From Halomonas halophila (GTDB taxonomy: Bacteria > Pseudomonadota > Gammaproteobacteria > Pseudomonadales > Halomonadaceae): a stretch of DNA of 64,000 nucleotides. The notes beneath the pieces are model-generated. The model was not told where the DNA came from. It did not search any database and saw nothing but the letters and a program-made list of their open reading frames with translations. Both the position numbers and the translations under genes were made by a program. Location of the stretch: assembly GCF_030406665.1 (NCBI RefSeq), contig NZ_CP129121.1:2294001-2358000 (forward strand), read 5' to 3'. The stretch's first letter is position 1, and each line of letters begins with the position of its first letter. Shown here one piece after another: positions 44,368 to 53,822 of this stretch.

Positions 44368-45660
44368 TCAGAAATTTCCTTTGAACCAGCCCTTGAGCTT
44401 TACCAGCGCCGGAATCCCTTCCCCTGCTCCGCGCCGGGAGGCGTCTCCGCGCCTCGGCTGCGCCGACATGCCACTGCCCGACGTCTCTTGTTGGCCGTGC
44501 CCCTGACGGGCCTCGTTTAGAGCGTAATGTAGCAAACCGACCCCCGTCGAATAAATCGGATTGCGTACCACATCGGCAAGCCCCCGCACGTTCTGCGGAC
44601 AGGCGATTCTCACCGGCATGTGAAAGATTTCCTCGGCCAGCTCGACCACCCCTTCCATGCGCGAGGTGCCGCCGGTCAGCACGATGCCGGCGGCGACCAG
44701 ATCCTCGAAGCCGCTGCGTCGCAGTTCGTCGCGCACCAGAGTGAACAGTTCCTCGTAGCGCGGCTCGACCACCTCGGCCAGCGACTGGCGGGACAGATCC
44801 CGGGCCGGCCGATCGCCGACGCTAGGCACCTTGATCATCTCGTCGCTGGCGGCCATCTGGGTCAGCGCACAGGCATACTTGACCTTGATTTCCTCGGCGT
44901 GCTGGGTCGGCGTGCGCAGCGCCATGGCGATGTCGTTGGTGACCTGATCGCCGGCGATGGGAATCACCGCGGTATGGCGGATGGCCCCCTCGGTGAACAC
45001 CGCGATATCCGTCGTGCCACCACCGATGTCGACCATGCAGACACCGAGCTCGCGCTCGTCCTCGGTGAGCACCGCATGGCTGGAGGCCAGCTGCTCGAGG
45101 ATGATCGCGTCCACGTCGAGGCCGCAGCGACGCACGCACTTCTCGATGTTCTGCACCGCATTGAGTGCCGCCGTCACCAGGTGTACCCGGGCTTCCAGGC
45201 GCACCCCGGACATGCCGAGGGGTTCGCGAATGCCGCCCTGAGTGTCGATGGCGAACTCCTGGGGCAGCACATGCAGCACACGCTGGCCTTCGGAGATGGC
45301 GCGGGCGCGTGCCGAATCGATGACGCGCTCGATATCGGCAGGCGCGACCTCACGCTCCTTGATGGCGACCACGCCATCGGAGTTCATCGAGCTGATATGA
45401 CTGCCGGCGATCCCCACGTAAACGGAGTGGATGTCGCAGCCGGCCATCAACTCGGCCTCTTCCACGGCGCGCTGGATGGATTGCACCGTGGACTCGATGT
45501 TGATCACCACGCCCTTCTTCATCCCGCGAGAGGGATGCGAGCCGATGCCGGCAATCTCGATGCCGCCATCGTCGGTGGGTTGACCCACGATCGCCACGAC
45601 CTTGGACGTTCCGATATCCAGCCCGACTACCATATTGGACGCATTGGATGGACCTGACAT
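44368..45660 (-). CDS. ftsA: Cell division protein FtsA
   Basis: The 430-residue actin-like membrane tether for FtsZ has phosphate-1 motif GLDIGTSKV, the 1C insert, DIGGGTTDIAVF and adenosine motif LTGGTSRMEG. The C-terminal amphipathic helix LVKLKGWFKGNF binds the membrane. A 199-nt gap to ftsQ, unusual in this compact cluster, contains a good -10 and points to an internal promoter for ftsA-ftsZ. Confidence 0.97.
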   Translation of the reverse strand: MSGPSNASNMVVGLDIGTSKVVAIVGQPTDDGGIEIAGIGSHPSRGMKKGVVINIESTVQSIQRAVEEAELMAGCDIHSVYVGIAGSHISSMNSDGVVAIKEREVAPADIERVIDSARARAISEGQRVLHVLPQEFAIDTQGGIREPLGMSGVRLEARVHLVTAALNAVQNIEKCVRRCGLDVDAIILEQLASSHAVLTEDERELGVCMVDIGGGTTDIAVFTEGAIRHTAVIPIAGDQVTNDIAMALRTPTQHAEEIKVKYACALTQMAASDEMIKVPSVGDRPARDLSRQSLAEVVEPRYEELFTLVRDELRRSGFEDLVAAGIVLTGGTSRMEGVVELAEEIFHMPVRIACPQNVRGLADVVRNPIYSTGVGLLHYALNEARQGHGQQETSGSGMSAQPRRGDASRRGAGEGIPALVKLKGWFKGNF

Positions 45661-45730
45661 GAGTCGGGGAATCTCCTCGAGCTGACCCGCTTGGGGAAAT
45701 TAAGCATTAACAATAGAAAAACCTGGGCCA

Positions 45731-45736
45731 ATTATA
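45731..45736 (-). promoter_or_regulatory. Candidate -10 of an internal ftsA promoter
   Basis: The minus strand reads TATAAT exactly, 71 nt before the ftsA ATG, inside the 199-nt ftsQ-ftsA gap, which is visibly more A/T-rich than its surroundings. The -35 region (GGTGGA/TGGTGG at 17-18 nt) is weak. No gene was found in this gap. Confidence 0.45.
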
Positions 45737-45859
45737 GGAACAACTTCCCGTGCTCCACCAGCCCAGAGCGAAAAACATCCGTCACGATACGGCGATTTTT
45801 CCTCAAAAGGAACACCCGAGAGGCCCTTCCATTCATCGCGTGTGTTTCGCGAATCGCCT

Positions 45860-46585
45860 TCAACTTTCCTTAGCGCCGTGTTCCTCGTCCGGCTCGCTTT
45901 CACCGTGCCAGGCGACCGAGACGCCATTCGGATAGCGCAAGTCGATGTAGCGGATATGCGACGCCAGGCCATCGAGCTCCCGATCCCAGGCCGCCAGGAA
46001 GCGCGCCAGACGCGCCTCGCGATTGCTGCGGCCCAGCATCACCCAGATGCCGTCGTCGGTCTGCAGCCGCCAGGCGCCACGATCCTCGAGCCGCAGCTGG
46101 CGCAGCCCCAGCCCATGCTCGGCCAGGCGGGCGCCCAGGGCGTCGTGATAGGCCAGCACCTCCGGCCCGCTGCCGGCCGGACCGGCCAGGTTCACCAGCC
46201 CCTCCGGCGCCGCCAGCGGAGCGAAGGCGAAGGGATCCCCGGCCGGGTTGAGCAGCCGATCGTCGTTCCAGCGCGCCACCGGCACCTGTTCGACCAGCTC
46301 GAACACCAGGGCGTAGGGCCATTCGCGACGAATGCGCACCTCGCTCAGCCAGCCGATGTCACGAGCCTGCTCGCGAAGCTCGCCGATATCCGCCGACAGC
46401 CAGGTCTGGCCGCGCACCAGTGGCGCCAGCTTGCTCCTCAGATAGTCGGCGCTGGCGTACTCCAGGTCGCCGCGGATCGAGACACGCTCCACGGGCCGGT
46501 CGAGCCACAGCCACAGCGCGCGGCCGCCGGCGCCCAGCACCAGCAGCAGCAGCAGAACGCCGATCAGGCCTCCGCGACGCGCCAT
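45860..46585 (-). CDS. ftsQ: Cell division protein FtsQ
   Basis: The 241-residue bitopic divisome protein begins MARRGGLIGVLLLLLVLGAGG, giving one membrane helix. A POTRA domain (VERVSIRGDLEYASADYLRSKL) and the beta domain (LRQLRLEDRGAWRLQTDDGIWVML, IRYIDLRYPNGVSVAW) follow. It links FtsL/FtsB and FtsA to the septal synthase. The start at 46585 lies 4 nt after the ddlB stop; the open frame runs into ddlB further upstream. Confidence 0.93.
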   Translation of the reverse strand: MARRGGLIGVLLLLLVLGAGGRALWLWLDRPVERVSIRGDLEYASADYLRSKLAPLVRGQTWLSADIGELREQARDIGWLSEVRIRREWPYALVFELVEQVPVARWNDDRLLNPAGDPFAFAPLAAPEGLVNLAGPAGSGPEVLAYHDALGARLAEHGLGLRQLRLEDRGAWRLQTDDGIWVMLGRSNREARLARFLAAWDRELDGLASHIRYIDLRYPNGVSVAWHGESEPDEEHGAKES

Positions 46586-46589
46586 GGCC

Positions 46590-47516
46590 TCAGGTCCGCC
46601 CGGCGGTGTCGAGGATGCGCCGCACCAGCGCATCGAAGTCGATGCCCGCGTGAGCGGCGGCCTGAGGCACCAGGCTGTGATCGGTCATGCCCGGCACGGT
46701 GTTGACCTCGAGCAACCAGAAACGCCCTTCGGCGTCGCGCATCACGTCGACGCGCCCCCACCCCGCACAACCGATGGCGGCGAAGGCATCGCGGCTCAGC
46801 TCGGCGAGCCGCGCCTCGTCGCCGGCCGGCAGGCCGCAGGGCAGGTGGTAGAGCGTCTCGTCGGAAAGGTACTTGGCCTCGTAGTCGTAGAAGCCGTTCG
46901 GCACCTCGACGCGGATCGCCGGCAGCGCACTGTCGCCCAGCAGCGTCACCGTGTACTCCTCGCCGCGCACGAAGCGCTCCGCCATCACCCGGGCATCGAA
47001 GCGCGCGGCGTCGCGATAGGCCGCCTCCAGGGCCTCGGGACTCTCGACGATGGTGATGCCCAGCGTCGAGCCCTCGTGAACCGGCTTGACGATCAGCGGC
47101 AGCCCCAGACGCTCCGCCACCGCCGCCCAGTCGGCGTCGGGACCGAGCATCTCGCTCTGCGGCGTCGGCAGCCCCAGGGCCTGCCAGACCAGCTTGGTGC
47201 GCTGCTTGTCCATCCCCAGCGCCGAAGCCATCACCCCGCTGCCGGTGTAGGGGATGCCCAGCAGCTCGAGGGCGCCCTGCAGGGTGCCGTCCTCGCCGCC
47301 GCGCCCGTGCAGGGCGATGAAGACGACGTCCGGCCTCAGCGCCTCGAGCCCGGCCAGCCCCCCCTCCTCGGCGGGATCGAAGCCGACCGCCTGGACGCCG
47401 CTGCGTTCGAGCGAGGCCAGCACCGCCGCACCGCTCTTCAGCGACACCTCGCGCTCGGCGGAGTCCCCGCCATAGAGCACCACCACCCGGCCCGGGCCGG
47501 TCACGTCGGTCGTCAT
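46590..47516 (-). CDS. ddlB: D-alanine--D-alanine ligase
   Basis: The 308-residue ATP-grasp enzyme makes D-Ala-D-Ala. It has VVLYGGDSAEREVSLKSG, the HGRGGEDGTLQG motif, PVHEGSTLGITIV and LEVNTVPGMTDHSLVPQAA near the C-terminus. The position between murC and ftsQ identifies the DdlB paralogue. The start overlaps the murC stop by 4 nt. Confidence 0.96.
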   Translation of the reverse strand: MTTDVTGPGRVVVLYGGDSAEREVSLKSGAAVLASLERSGVQAVGFDPAEEGGLAGLEALRPDVVFIALHGRGGEDGTLQGALELLGIPYTGSGVMASALGMDKQRTKLVWQALGLPTPQSEMLGPDADWAAVAERLGLPLIVKPVHEGSTLGITIVESPEALEAAYRDAARFDARVMAERFVRGEEYTVTLLGDSALPAIRVEVPNGFYDYEAKYLSDETLYHLPCGLPAGDEARLAELSRDAFAAIGCAGWGRVDVMRDAEGRFWLLEVNTVPGMTDHSLVPQAAAHAGIDFDALVRRILDTAGRT

Positions 47517-48994
47517 AGCGTCACCTCGTCGAGCGCCAGACGGGCGTCGGCCAATCGCTGGGCGATGCCGCCCACGTCACCGGCGCCCTGGGTGATCAGG
47601 ATGTCGCCGGGGCGCAGCACCTTGGCCAGCAGCCCCGGCAGTTCGGCCTTGTCCTGGACGAAGATCGGATCGACCTCGCCGCGCTGGCGGATCGAACCCG
47701 CCAGGCTGCGCCCGTCGGCGCCGGGCAGCGGCGTCTCGCCGGCCGCGTAGACGTCGAGCAACAGCAGCGTATCGACCCCCGCCAGCACGCGCACGAAGTC
47801 CTCGTAGAGGTCCCGGGTACGCGAGTAGCGGTGCGGCTGGTAGGCCATCACCAGGCGGCGGTCGGGCCAGCCGTCGCGCACCGCCTGGATGACCATCTCC
47901 ACCTCGCGGGGATGGTGGCCGTAGTCGTCAACCAGCATCACCTCGCCGTCACCGGCCGGGGCCGGGAAATGGCCGTGCACCTGGAAGCGCCGACCAACCC
48001 CGGCGAAACTCGCCAGCCCGCGCAGGATGGCGTCGTCGTCGACGCCGGCGTCGCTGGCCACGGCAATGGCGGCCAGGGCGTTCAGGGCGTTATGGCGCCC
48101 CGGCATGGCCAGGCGCACCGGCAGCGGCGCCAGCCCGTCGGGCCGCCGGGCGGTGAAGCGCACCTCGCCGGCCGACTGAGCGAAGTCCTCGATGCCGTAG
48201 TCGGCGTCGTCGCTGAAGCCGTAGGTCACGAACTGGCGACTGACCCGCTCGAGCAGTCCACGCACGTTGGCGTCATCGATGCACAGCACGGCCAGCCCGT
48301 AGAACGGCAGGTTGTGCAGGAACTCGACGAAGGTGTCCTTGAGGCGCTCGAAGTCGCCGCCGTAGGTCGCCATGTGGTCGGCGTCGACATTGGTGACGAT
48401 GGCCACCATCGGCTGCAGGTGCAGGAAGGAGGCATCGGACTCGTCGGCCTCGGCCACCAGGTAGTCCCCCTCCCCCAGCCGCGCGTTGGTGCCGGCGCTG
48501 GTGAGCTTGCCGCCGATCACGAAGGTCGGGTCCAGCCCGCCCTCGCCCAGCAGGGTGGCGGTGAGGCTGGTGGTGGTGGTCTTGCCATGGGTGCCCGCCA
48601 CGGCGATGCCATGACGGAAGCGCATCAGCTCGGCCAGCATCTCGGCCCGGCGCACCACCGGCACGCGATGCTCCTGGGCCCAGCGCACCTCGGGATTGGC
48701 CGGATCCACCGCCGTGGAGACGACCACCACGTCGGCATCGCGCGCATTGTCCTCGGCATGGCCGATCGCCACGCGCACGCCACAGGCCTGCAGGCGATTG
48801 ACCACCGGCGAGACCCGGAGGTCGCTGCCGCTGACGTCGTAGCCCTCGTTGGCCAGCACCTCGGCGATGCCGCACATGCCCGCACCGCCGATGCCGACGA
48901 AGTGGATGCGCCGGATACGGCGCATGCCCAGCCCGCGCCCGAGGCGCGGGGGCGTGGCTTGGCCGGGTACCGGCCCTAGGGTCTGGTCACTCAA
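47513..48994 (-). CDS. murC: UDP-N-acetylmuramate--L-alanine ligase
   Basis: The 493-residue Mur ligase adds L-Ala to UDP-MurNAc. Seen are RRIRRIHFVGIGGAGMCGIAE, the ATP loop AVAGTHGKTTTTSL, EADESDASFLHLQP, and VDDYGHHPREV with PHRYSRTRDL. I start at TTG 48994 (reading SDQTLGPVPG after the start), which overlaps the murG end and has GGAG at 8 nt. The alternative ATG 48925 (MRRIRRIHFVG) has no clear Shine-Dalgarno. Pseudomonas MurC also has a short N-terminal extension before MRRIRR. Confidence 0.95.
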   Translation of the reverse strand: MSDQTLGPVPGQATPPRLGRGLGMRRIRRIHFVGIGGAGMCGIAEVLANEGYDVSGSDLRVSPVVNRLQACGVRVAIGHAEDNARDADVVVVSTAVDPANPEVRWAQEHRVPVVRRAEMLAELMRFRHGIAVAGTHGKTTTTSLTATLLGEGGLDPTFVIGGKLTSAGTNARLGEGDYLVAEADESDASFLHLQPMVAIVTNVDADHMATYGGDFERLKDTFVEFLHNLPFYGLAVLCIDDANVRGLLERVSRQFVTYGFSDDADYGIEDFAQSAGEVRFTARRPDGLAPLPVRLAMPGRHNALNALAAIAVASDAGVDDDAILRGLASFAGVGRRFQVHGHFPAPAGDGEVMLVDDYGHHPREVEMVIQAVRDGWPDRRLVMAYQPHRYSRTRDLYEDFVRVLAGVDTLLLLDVYAAGETPLPGADGRSLAGSIRQRGEVDPIFVQDKAELPGLLAKVLRPGDILITQGAGDVGGIAQRLADARLALDEVTL

Positions 48995-50072
48995 AAGCAG
49001 TCTCCATGCAACCGGCCACCAGCCGTTCCACGGCGTCGAGATGGGCACAGCCTCGCGCCTCGGCGGCCATGGTGGCAAGCGTGTCGGGGTCGAGCAGCGC
49101 CGCCAGCCGGTCGGCCAGCGTCGCCGCAGTCATCTCGGATTGGGGCATCAGGGCGGCGGCCCCCTGGGCCACCAGGGCCGCGGCGTTGGCGGTCTGGTGG
49201 TCGTCCACCGCGTGCGGGAAGGGCACGAACAGCGCCGGCTTGGCCGCCGCCGCCAGCTCCGCCACGGTCAGGGCCCCGGCCCGGCAGACCACCAGATCGG
49301 CCCAGTCGTAGGCCTCGGCCATGTCATCGATAAAGGCGGTCACCTCGGCGGCCACGCCCTGCCCCGCATACGCCTCGCGGGTCGCCGCGTCCTTGTCGCG
49401 GCCGGCCTGATGCCGCACCTCGGGGCGCTCGGCCTCGGGCAGCCGGGCCAGCGCCTCGGGCATGCCCCGGTTGAGCGCCAGCGCGCCCAGCGAGCCGCCC
49501 ACCACCAGCAGACGCAGCGGACGGGCGCGCATCGTCTCGGCGTCGCGGGGCGTCTCGCCGATGGCGGCGATGTCGCTGCGCACCGGGTTGCCGACTACCT
49601 CGGCGCGGCCCGGGAAGGCCTGGGGGAAGGCCGCATAGACCCCGCGCGCCAGCCTTGCCAGGACGCGGTTGGTGAGCCCGGCCACGGCGTTCTGTTCGTG
49701 GATCACCAGCGGCCGGCGCGCCACCCAGGCGGCCAGGCCGCCGGGGCCGCTGGCGAAACCGCCGAGCCCCACCACCAGCTGGGGATCGAAGGTGCGGATC
49801 ACCCGGCCGGCCTGGCGCACCGCGCCGATCAGCCGCCAGGGCGCCATCGCCCAGCCGGCCAGGCCATTGCCTCGCAGCCCGCTCACGGCGATGCGATGCA
49901 GCGGCAGGCCGGCCTCGGGCACCAGACGGTTCTCGATGCCGCGCGGGCTGCCCAGCCACTCGACCTCGACCCCGCGGGCCTGCAGCGCGCGGGCCAGGGA
50001 CAGGGCCGGAATGACGTGGCCGCCGGTGCCGCCGGCCATGATCAGGGCGCGTCGCCCCTCGCGTCGACTCAT
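48987..50072 (-). CDS. murG: UDP-GlcNAc--lipid I N-acetylglucosaminyltransferase
   Basis: The 361-residue GT28 enzyme makes lipid II on the inner face of the membrane. Signatures are IMAGGTGGHVIPALSLA, VVGLGGFASGPGG, IHEQNAVAGLTNRVLA and the C-terminal donor site VVCRAGALTVAELAAAAKPALFVPFP with DDHQTANA. It overlaps ftsW upstream by 4 nt and the proposed murC start downstream by 8 nt. Confidence 0.97.
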   Translation of the reverse strand: MSRREGRRALIMAGGTGGHVIPALSLARALQARGVEVEWLGSPRGIENRLVPEAGLPLHRIAVSGLRGNGLAGWAMAPWRLIGAVRQAGRVIRTFDPQLVVGLGGFASGPGGLAAWVARRPLVIHEQNAVAGLTNRVLARLARGVYAAFPQAFPGRAEVVGNPVRSDIAAIGETPRDAETMRARPLRLLVVGGSLGALALNRGMPEALARLPEAERPEVRHQAGRDKDAATREAYAGQGVAAEVTAFIDDMAEAYDWADLVVCRAGALTVAELAAAAKPALFVPFPHAVDDHQTANAAALVAQGAAALMPQSEMTAATLADRLAALLDPDTLATMAAEARGCAHLDAVERLVAGCMETAFE

Positions 50073-51322
50073 GCTTGCGTTCCTTTGCTCTTGCCAGGGT
50101 CACTCTTGGCGGCCGCGCGCTTGCCGGCACCGCGGGTCCCGGACGCCGTGTCCCGAGCCGCGGTCGGCGAGGCCCGGCGCACGGCCTGGCGGGTCTCGAT
50201 GTCGGCCCGCAGCAGCATCGCCACCATGATGCAGCTCACCACCAGGCTCGAGCCGCCGTAGCTCAGCAGCGGCAGGGTCAGTCCCTTGGTGGGCAGCATC
50301 CCGCTGCTCACGGCGATGTTGATGAAGGCCTGGGCGCCGATCACCAGGGCGATGCCATAGCTGGCATAAGCGGCGAAGGCCAGGCCGGCCAGCTCGGCGC
50401 GCCGCCCGACCGCCATGGCACGCCACACCAGCAGCGCGAACAGGCCGATCACGGCGATCGCCCCCACCAGCCCCAGCTCCTCGGCGAGCACGGCGAACAC
50501 GAAGTCGGTATGCGCCTCGGGCAGGTAGAACAGCTTCTGCACGCTGTTGCCGAGCCCGGTGCCCAGCCACTGCCCGCGCCCGAAGGCGATCAGCGCCTGG
50601 GTCAGCTGGTAGCCACTGGCGAACTGGTCGGCCCAGGGGTCGACGAAGCTGGTCAGGCGCGCCATGCGATAGGGCTCGGCGATCGCCACCACGACGCCCA
50701 GCACGGCCACCAGCGCCATCAGCAGCAGGAAGCGGATCCAGGGCGCGCCGGCCATCAGCAGCATGCCCATCACGCAACCGGTCATCACCACCACGGCGCC
50801 ATAGTCCGGCTCGAAGATCAGCAGGCCGCCGAACAGACCCAGCACCACCAGGGGCCGCAGGAAGGCCCCCCACTCTCGGCGCACCTGGGGCAGGAAACGC
50901 TCCAGATAGCCGGCCAGATAGGCGATCAGACACAGTTTGGCGATCTCGGAAGCCTGGAGATTGAACGGCACGCCGGGCAGCGACAGCCAGCGCTTGCTGC
51001 CGTTGACCTCGCGGCCGACCACCAGCACCAGCACCAGCAGGACGATGCCGACCAGCAGCAGCAAGGGCCCGTTGGCCTTCCACCAGGCCAGCGGCACCCG
51101 CAGCGCCAGGGCCGCGATCGCTATCGACAGCAGCAGGAAGGCGCCATGACGCAGGCTGAAGTACCAGGCATTGCCGGTCAGGCTCGAAGCCACCTCGCTG
51201 GAGGCCGAGGTCACCATCACCCAGCCGATCAGCAGCAGTGCCAGAGCGGCGATCACCAGCCAGCCGTCGAAGGGCTGGTCGGCGGTGGAGAGCCGTTCGC
51301 GAAGACGGGCCAGGCGGCTCAT
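50069..51322 (-). CDS. ftsW: Septal peptidoglycan polymerase FtsW
   Basis: The 417-residue SEDS protein has about ten membrane helices. The conserved W...P.D...F aspartate is in GLGNSVQKLFYLPEAHTDFVFAVLAEELG, and the C-terminal PTKGLTLPLLSYGGSSLV is diagnostic. It polymerises septal glycan with FtsI. A charged cytoplasmic tail of about 55 residues (RRASPTAARDTASGTRG...) follows the last helix. Both ends overlap neighbours by 4 nt. Confidence 0.96.
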   Translation of the reverse strand: MSRLARLRERLSTADQPFDGWLVIAALALLLIGWVMVTSASSEVASSLTGNAWYFSLRHGAFLLLSIAIAALALRVPLAWWKANGPLLLLVGIVLLVLVLVVGREVNGSKRWLSLPGVPFNLQASEIAKLCLIAYLAGYLERFLPQVRREWGAFLRPLVVLGLFGGLLIFEPDYGAVVVMTGCVMGMLLMAGAPWIRFLLLMALVAVLGVVVAIAEPYRMARLTSFVDPWADQFASGYQLTQALIAFGRGQWLGTGLGNSVQKLFYLPEAHTDFVFAVLAEELGLVGAIAVIGLFALLVWRAMAVGRRAELAGLAFAAYASYGIALVIGAQAFINIAVSSGMLPTKGLTLPLLSYGGSSLVVSCIMVAMLLRADIETRQAVRRASPTAARDTASGTRGAGKRAAAKSDPGKSKGTQA

Positions 51323-52707
51323 GAGCGCTCCTCCTCGGCCAGGCGCTCGACGCCGGCCCGGAAGGCCTCGCCTCGGGCCTGATAATTCGGGAACTGGTCG
51401 AGACTGGCGCAGGCCGGGGACAGCAGCACGCAGTCGCCGGGAGCGGCGATCTCGGCGGCCCTGGCCATGGCCGCCTCGAGGTCATCGACTCGGGTCGAGG
51501 CCACGGCGCCGTCCAACGCGGCGGCGAGGCGCTCGGCGTCGCGGCCGAACAGGATCGCCTCGCGCCCGTGACGGGCCAGCGGCGTGGCCAGCGGCGTGAA
51601 GTCGGCGCCCTTCCCTTCCCCGCCGGCGAGCAGGATCAGGCGGCCGGACAGCGTCGGGCCGAGCCCGGCGATGGCGGCTAGGGTCGCGCCCACGTTGGTG
51701 CCCTTGGAGTCGTTGATCCAGCGCACCCCGCCGACCTCGGCGATCAGCTCGCCGCGATGCGGCAGGCCGGCGAAGCGCTCGAGCACGCGGCGCATGGCGG
51801 CCATCCCCAGGCCGAGGCGATGCCCCATGGCCAGGGCCGCCAGGGCGTTGGCCTGGTTGTGGCGTCCCGGCAGGCGCACCGCCGAGGCCGGCATCAACGG
51901 CGCGGTGCCGTGCATCAGCCAGTCGCGTGGACCGCTGCCGTCGTCGTGGACGGCGATGCCCCACGCCTCGCCCTCGGGCGACGCCGTGGTGAAACGATCG
52001 AGGGCCGGCGGCGGCGCGTCCGGCCAGGTGGCCGGGTCCTCGGCGTTGATCACGCCGTGGCGCGCGCCGCGGAAGATCGCCTGCTTGGCGGCGCGATACC
52101 CGGCGAGGTCGCCGTGGCGGTCCAGATGATCCTCCGACAGATTGAGGAAGGCGGCGGTCTCGGCGCCGAGCCGCGGCGTGGTCTCGAGCTGGAAGCTGGA
52201 CAGCTCGAGCACGTAGAGCTCGGCATCGGGCCGCTCGACGAGCAGGTCCAGCGCCGGCGTGCCGAGGTTGCCGCCCACCGCCACGCGCCGGCCGGCCTCT
52301 GCGGCCATCTCGCCGAGCAGCGTGGTCACGGTGGACTTGGCGTTGGCGCCGGTGATGGCAGCGATGGGCGCGCGGGCCGCGCGCACGAACAGCGCGATCT
52401 CGCCGACGACGAGCGGCTCGCCGGATTCGCCGAGGCGACCGGCCAGGGCACCGAGTCCGGGGCTTGCCGGATCGACGCCGGGACTGACCACGATCTCGCG
52501 GGCCGCCTCCATGTCCAGCTCGGTCAGCGCCCCGCAGTGTATCGCCACGCCCGGATGGGCGGCATGGAAGTCATCCAGCCCCGGGGGCGCGGCGCGGGTG
52601 TCGGCGACCATGAAGGGTCGCCCGAGGCGTTGCAGGTGGCGGCAGATGGCGCGCCCGGAGACCCCGAGCCCGACCACCAGCGTGACGCCCTTGGGCACCT
52701 TGACCAT
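51319..52707 (-). CDS. murD: UDP-N-acetylmuramoylalanine--D-glutamate ligase
   Basis: The 462-residue Mur ligase adds D-Glu. It has TLVVGLGVSGRAICRHL, the ATP loop AITGANAKSTVTTLLGE (the Asn-Ala-Lys form also seen in Pseudomonas MurD), LNLSEDHLDRHG, WINDSKGTNVGAT and LLSPACASLDQFPNYQARGE. ATG 52707 has GAGGAG at 7 nt. Confidence 0.96.
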   Translation of the reverse strand: MVKVPKGVTLVVGLGVSGRAICRHLQRLGRPFMVADTRAAPPGLDDFHAAHPGVAIHCGALTELDMEAAREIVVSPGVDPASPGLGALAGRLGESGEPLVVGEIALFVRAARAPIAAITGANAKSTVTTLLGEMAAEAGRRVAVGGNLGTPALDLLVERPDAELYVLELSSFQLETTPRLGAETAAFLNLSEDHLDRHGDLAGYRAAKQAIFRGARHGVINAEDPATWPDAPPPALDRFTTASPEGEAWGIAVHDDGSGPRDWLMHGTAPLMPASAVRLPGRHNQANALAALAMGHRLGLGMAAMRRVLERFAGLPHRGELIAEVGGVRWINDSKGTNVGATLAAIAGLGPTLSGRLILLAGGEGKGADFTPLATPLARHGREAILFGRDAERLAAALDGAVASTRVDDLEAAMARAAEIAAPGDCVLLSPACASLDQFPNYQARGEAFRAGVERLAEEERS

Positions 52708-52731
52708 CAGCGGCTCCTCAGCGATGCGGCA

Positions 52732-53814
52732 TCAGCGGATCTTCAGGGTGGCCAGGCCCAGCAGCACCAGCACCACGGTGATGATCCAGAAGCGCACGAT
52801 GACCCGCGGCTCCGGCCAGCCCTTGAGTTCGAAGTGATGGTGCAGGGGCGCCATGCGGAAGATGCGACGCCCGGTGAGCTTGTAGGAGCCCACCTGCAGG
52901 ATCACCGAGACGGTCTCCATCACGAAGATGCCGCCCATGATGAACAGCACGATCTCCTGGCGCACGATCACCGCCACCACGCCCAGGGCCGCGCCCAGGG
53001 CCAGCGCCCCCACGTCGCCCATGAACACCTGTGCCGGGTAGGTGTTGAACCACAGGAAGCCCAGGCCCGCCCCGGCGATGGTGGCGCAGAACACCGCCAG
53101 CTCGCCGGCGCCGGGAATCATCGGGATCTGCAGGTACTCGGCGAACACCGTGTTGCCGCTGGCATAGGCGAACACCGCCAGGCCCATGGCCACCAGCACG
53201 GTGGGCATGATGGCCAGACCGTCCAGGCCGTCGGTGAGGTTCACCGCGTTGGAGCTGCCGACGATCACCAGATAGGTGAGCACCACGTAGAACAGCCCGA
53301 GCTGCAGCACGAAGTCCTTGAACAGCGGCAGGATCAGGCTGGTCTCCACCGGCGAGGCAGCCGTCACGTAGAGGATCACCGCGGCGGCCAGACCGATCAC
53401 CGACTGCCAGAAGTACTTCCAGCGCGCCGGCAGGCCACGGGGATTCTTCTCCACCACCTTGCGATAATCGTCGACCCAGCCGATGGCGCCGAAGCCCAGG
53501 GTCACGGCCAGCACCACCCACACGTAGTGGTTGCGCAGATCGCCCCACAGCAGGGTGCTGACGGCGATCGCCATCAGGATCATGGCGCCGCCCATGGTCG
53601 GCGTGCCGGCCTTCGAGAGATGCGACTGGGGACCGTCGTCACGCACCGCCTGGCCGATCTGGCGCTCCACCAGTCGGCGGATCACCTTCGGGCCGAGCCA
53701 CAGGCACAGCACCAGGGCGGTGAGGGTGCCCAGGATCATGCGCAGGGTCAGATAGTTGAAGACGTGAAAGGCGCTCTGGAATTGCGCCAGCAGTTCAGCC
53801 AGAAAGAGCAGCAT
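52732..53814 (-). CDS. mraY: Phospho-N-acetylmuramoyl-pentapeptide transferase
   Basis: The 360-residue, roughly ten-helix enzyme transfers phospho-MurNAc-pentapeptide to undecaprenyl phosphate, making lipid I. Seen are KAGTPTMGGAMIL, the aspartate pair WVDDYRKV, NLTDGLDGLAI, and the HHHFE motif in APLHHHFELKGWPEP. The length equals the family norm. It lies between murF and murD; ATG 53814 is 8 nt past the murF stop. Confidence 0.97.
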   Translation of the reverse strand: MLLFLAELLAQFQSAFHVFNYLTLRMILGTLTALVLCLWLGPKVIRRLVERQIGQAVRDDGPQSHLSKAGTPTMGGAMILMAIAVSTLLWGDLRNHYVWVVLAVTLGFGAIGWVDDYRKVVEKNPRGLPARWKYFWQSVIGLAAAVILYVTAASPVETSLILPLFKDFVLQLGLFYVVLTYLVIVGSSNAVNLTDGLDGLAIMPTVLVAMGLAVFAYASGNTVFAEYLQIPMIPGAGELAVFCATIAGAGLGFLWFNTYPAQVFMGDVGALALGAALGVVAVIVRQEIVLFIMGGIFVMETVSVILQVGSYKLTGRRIFRMAPLHHHFELKGWPEPRVIVRFWIITVVLVLLGLATLKIR

Positions 53815-53822
53815 GTAATGCC

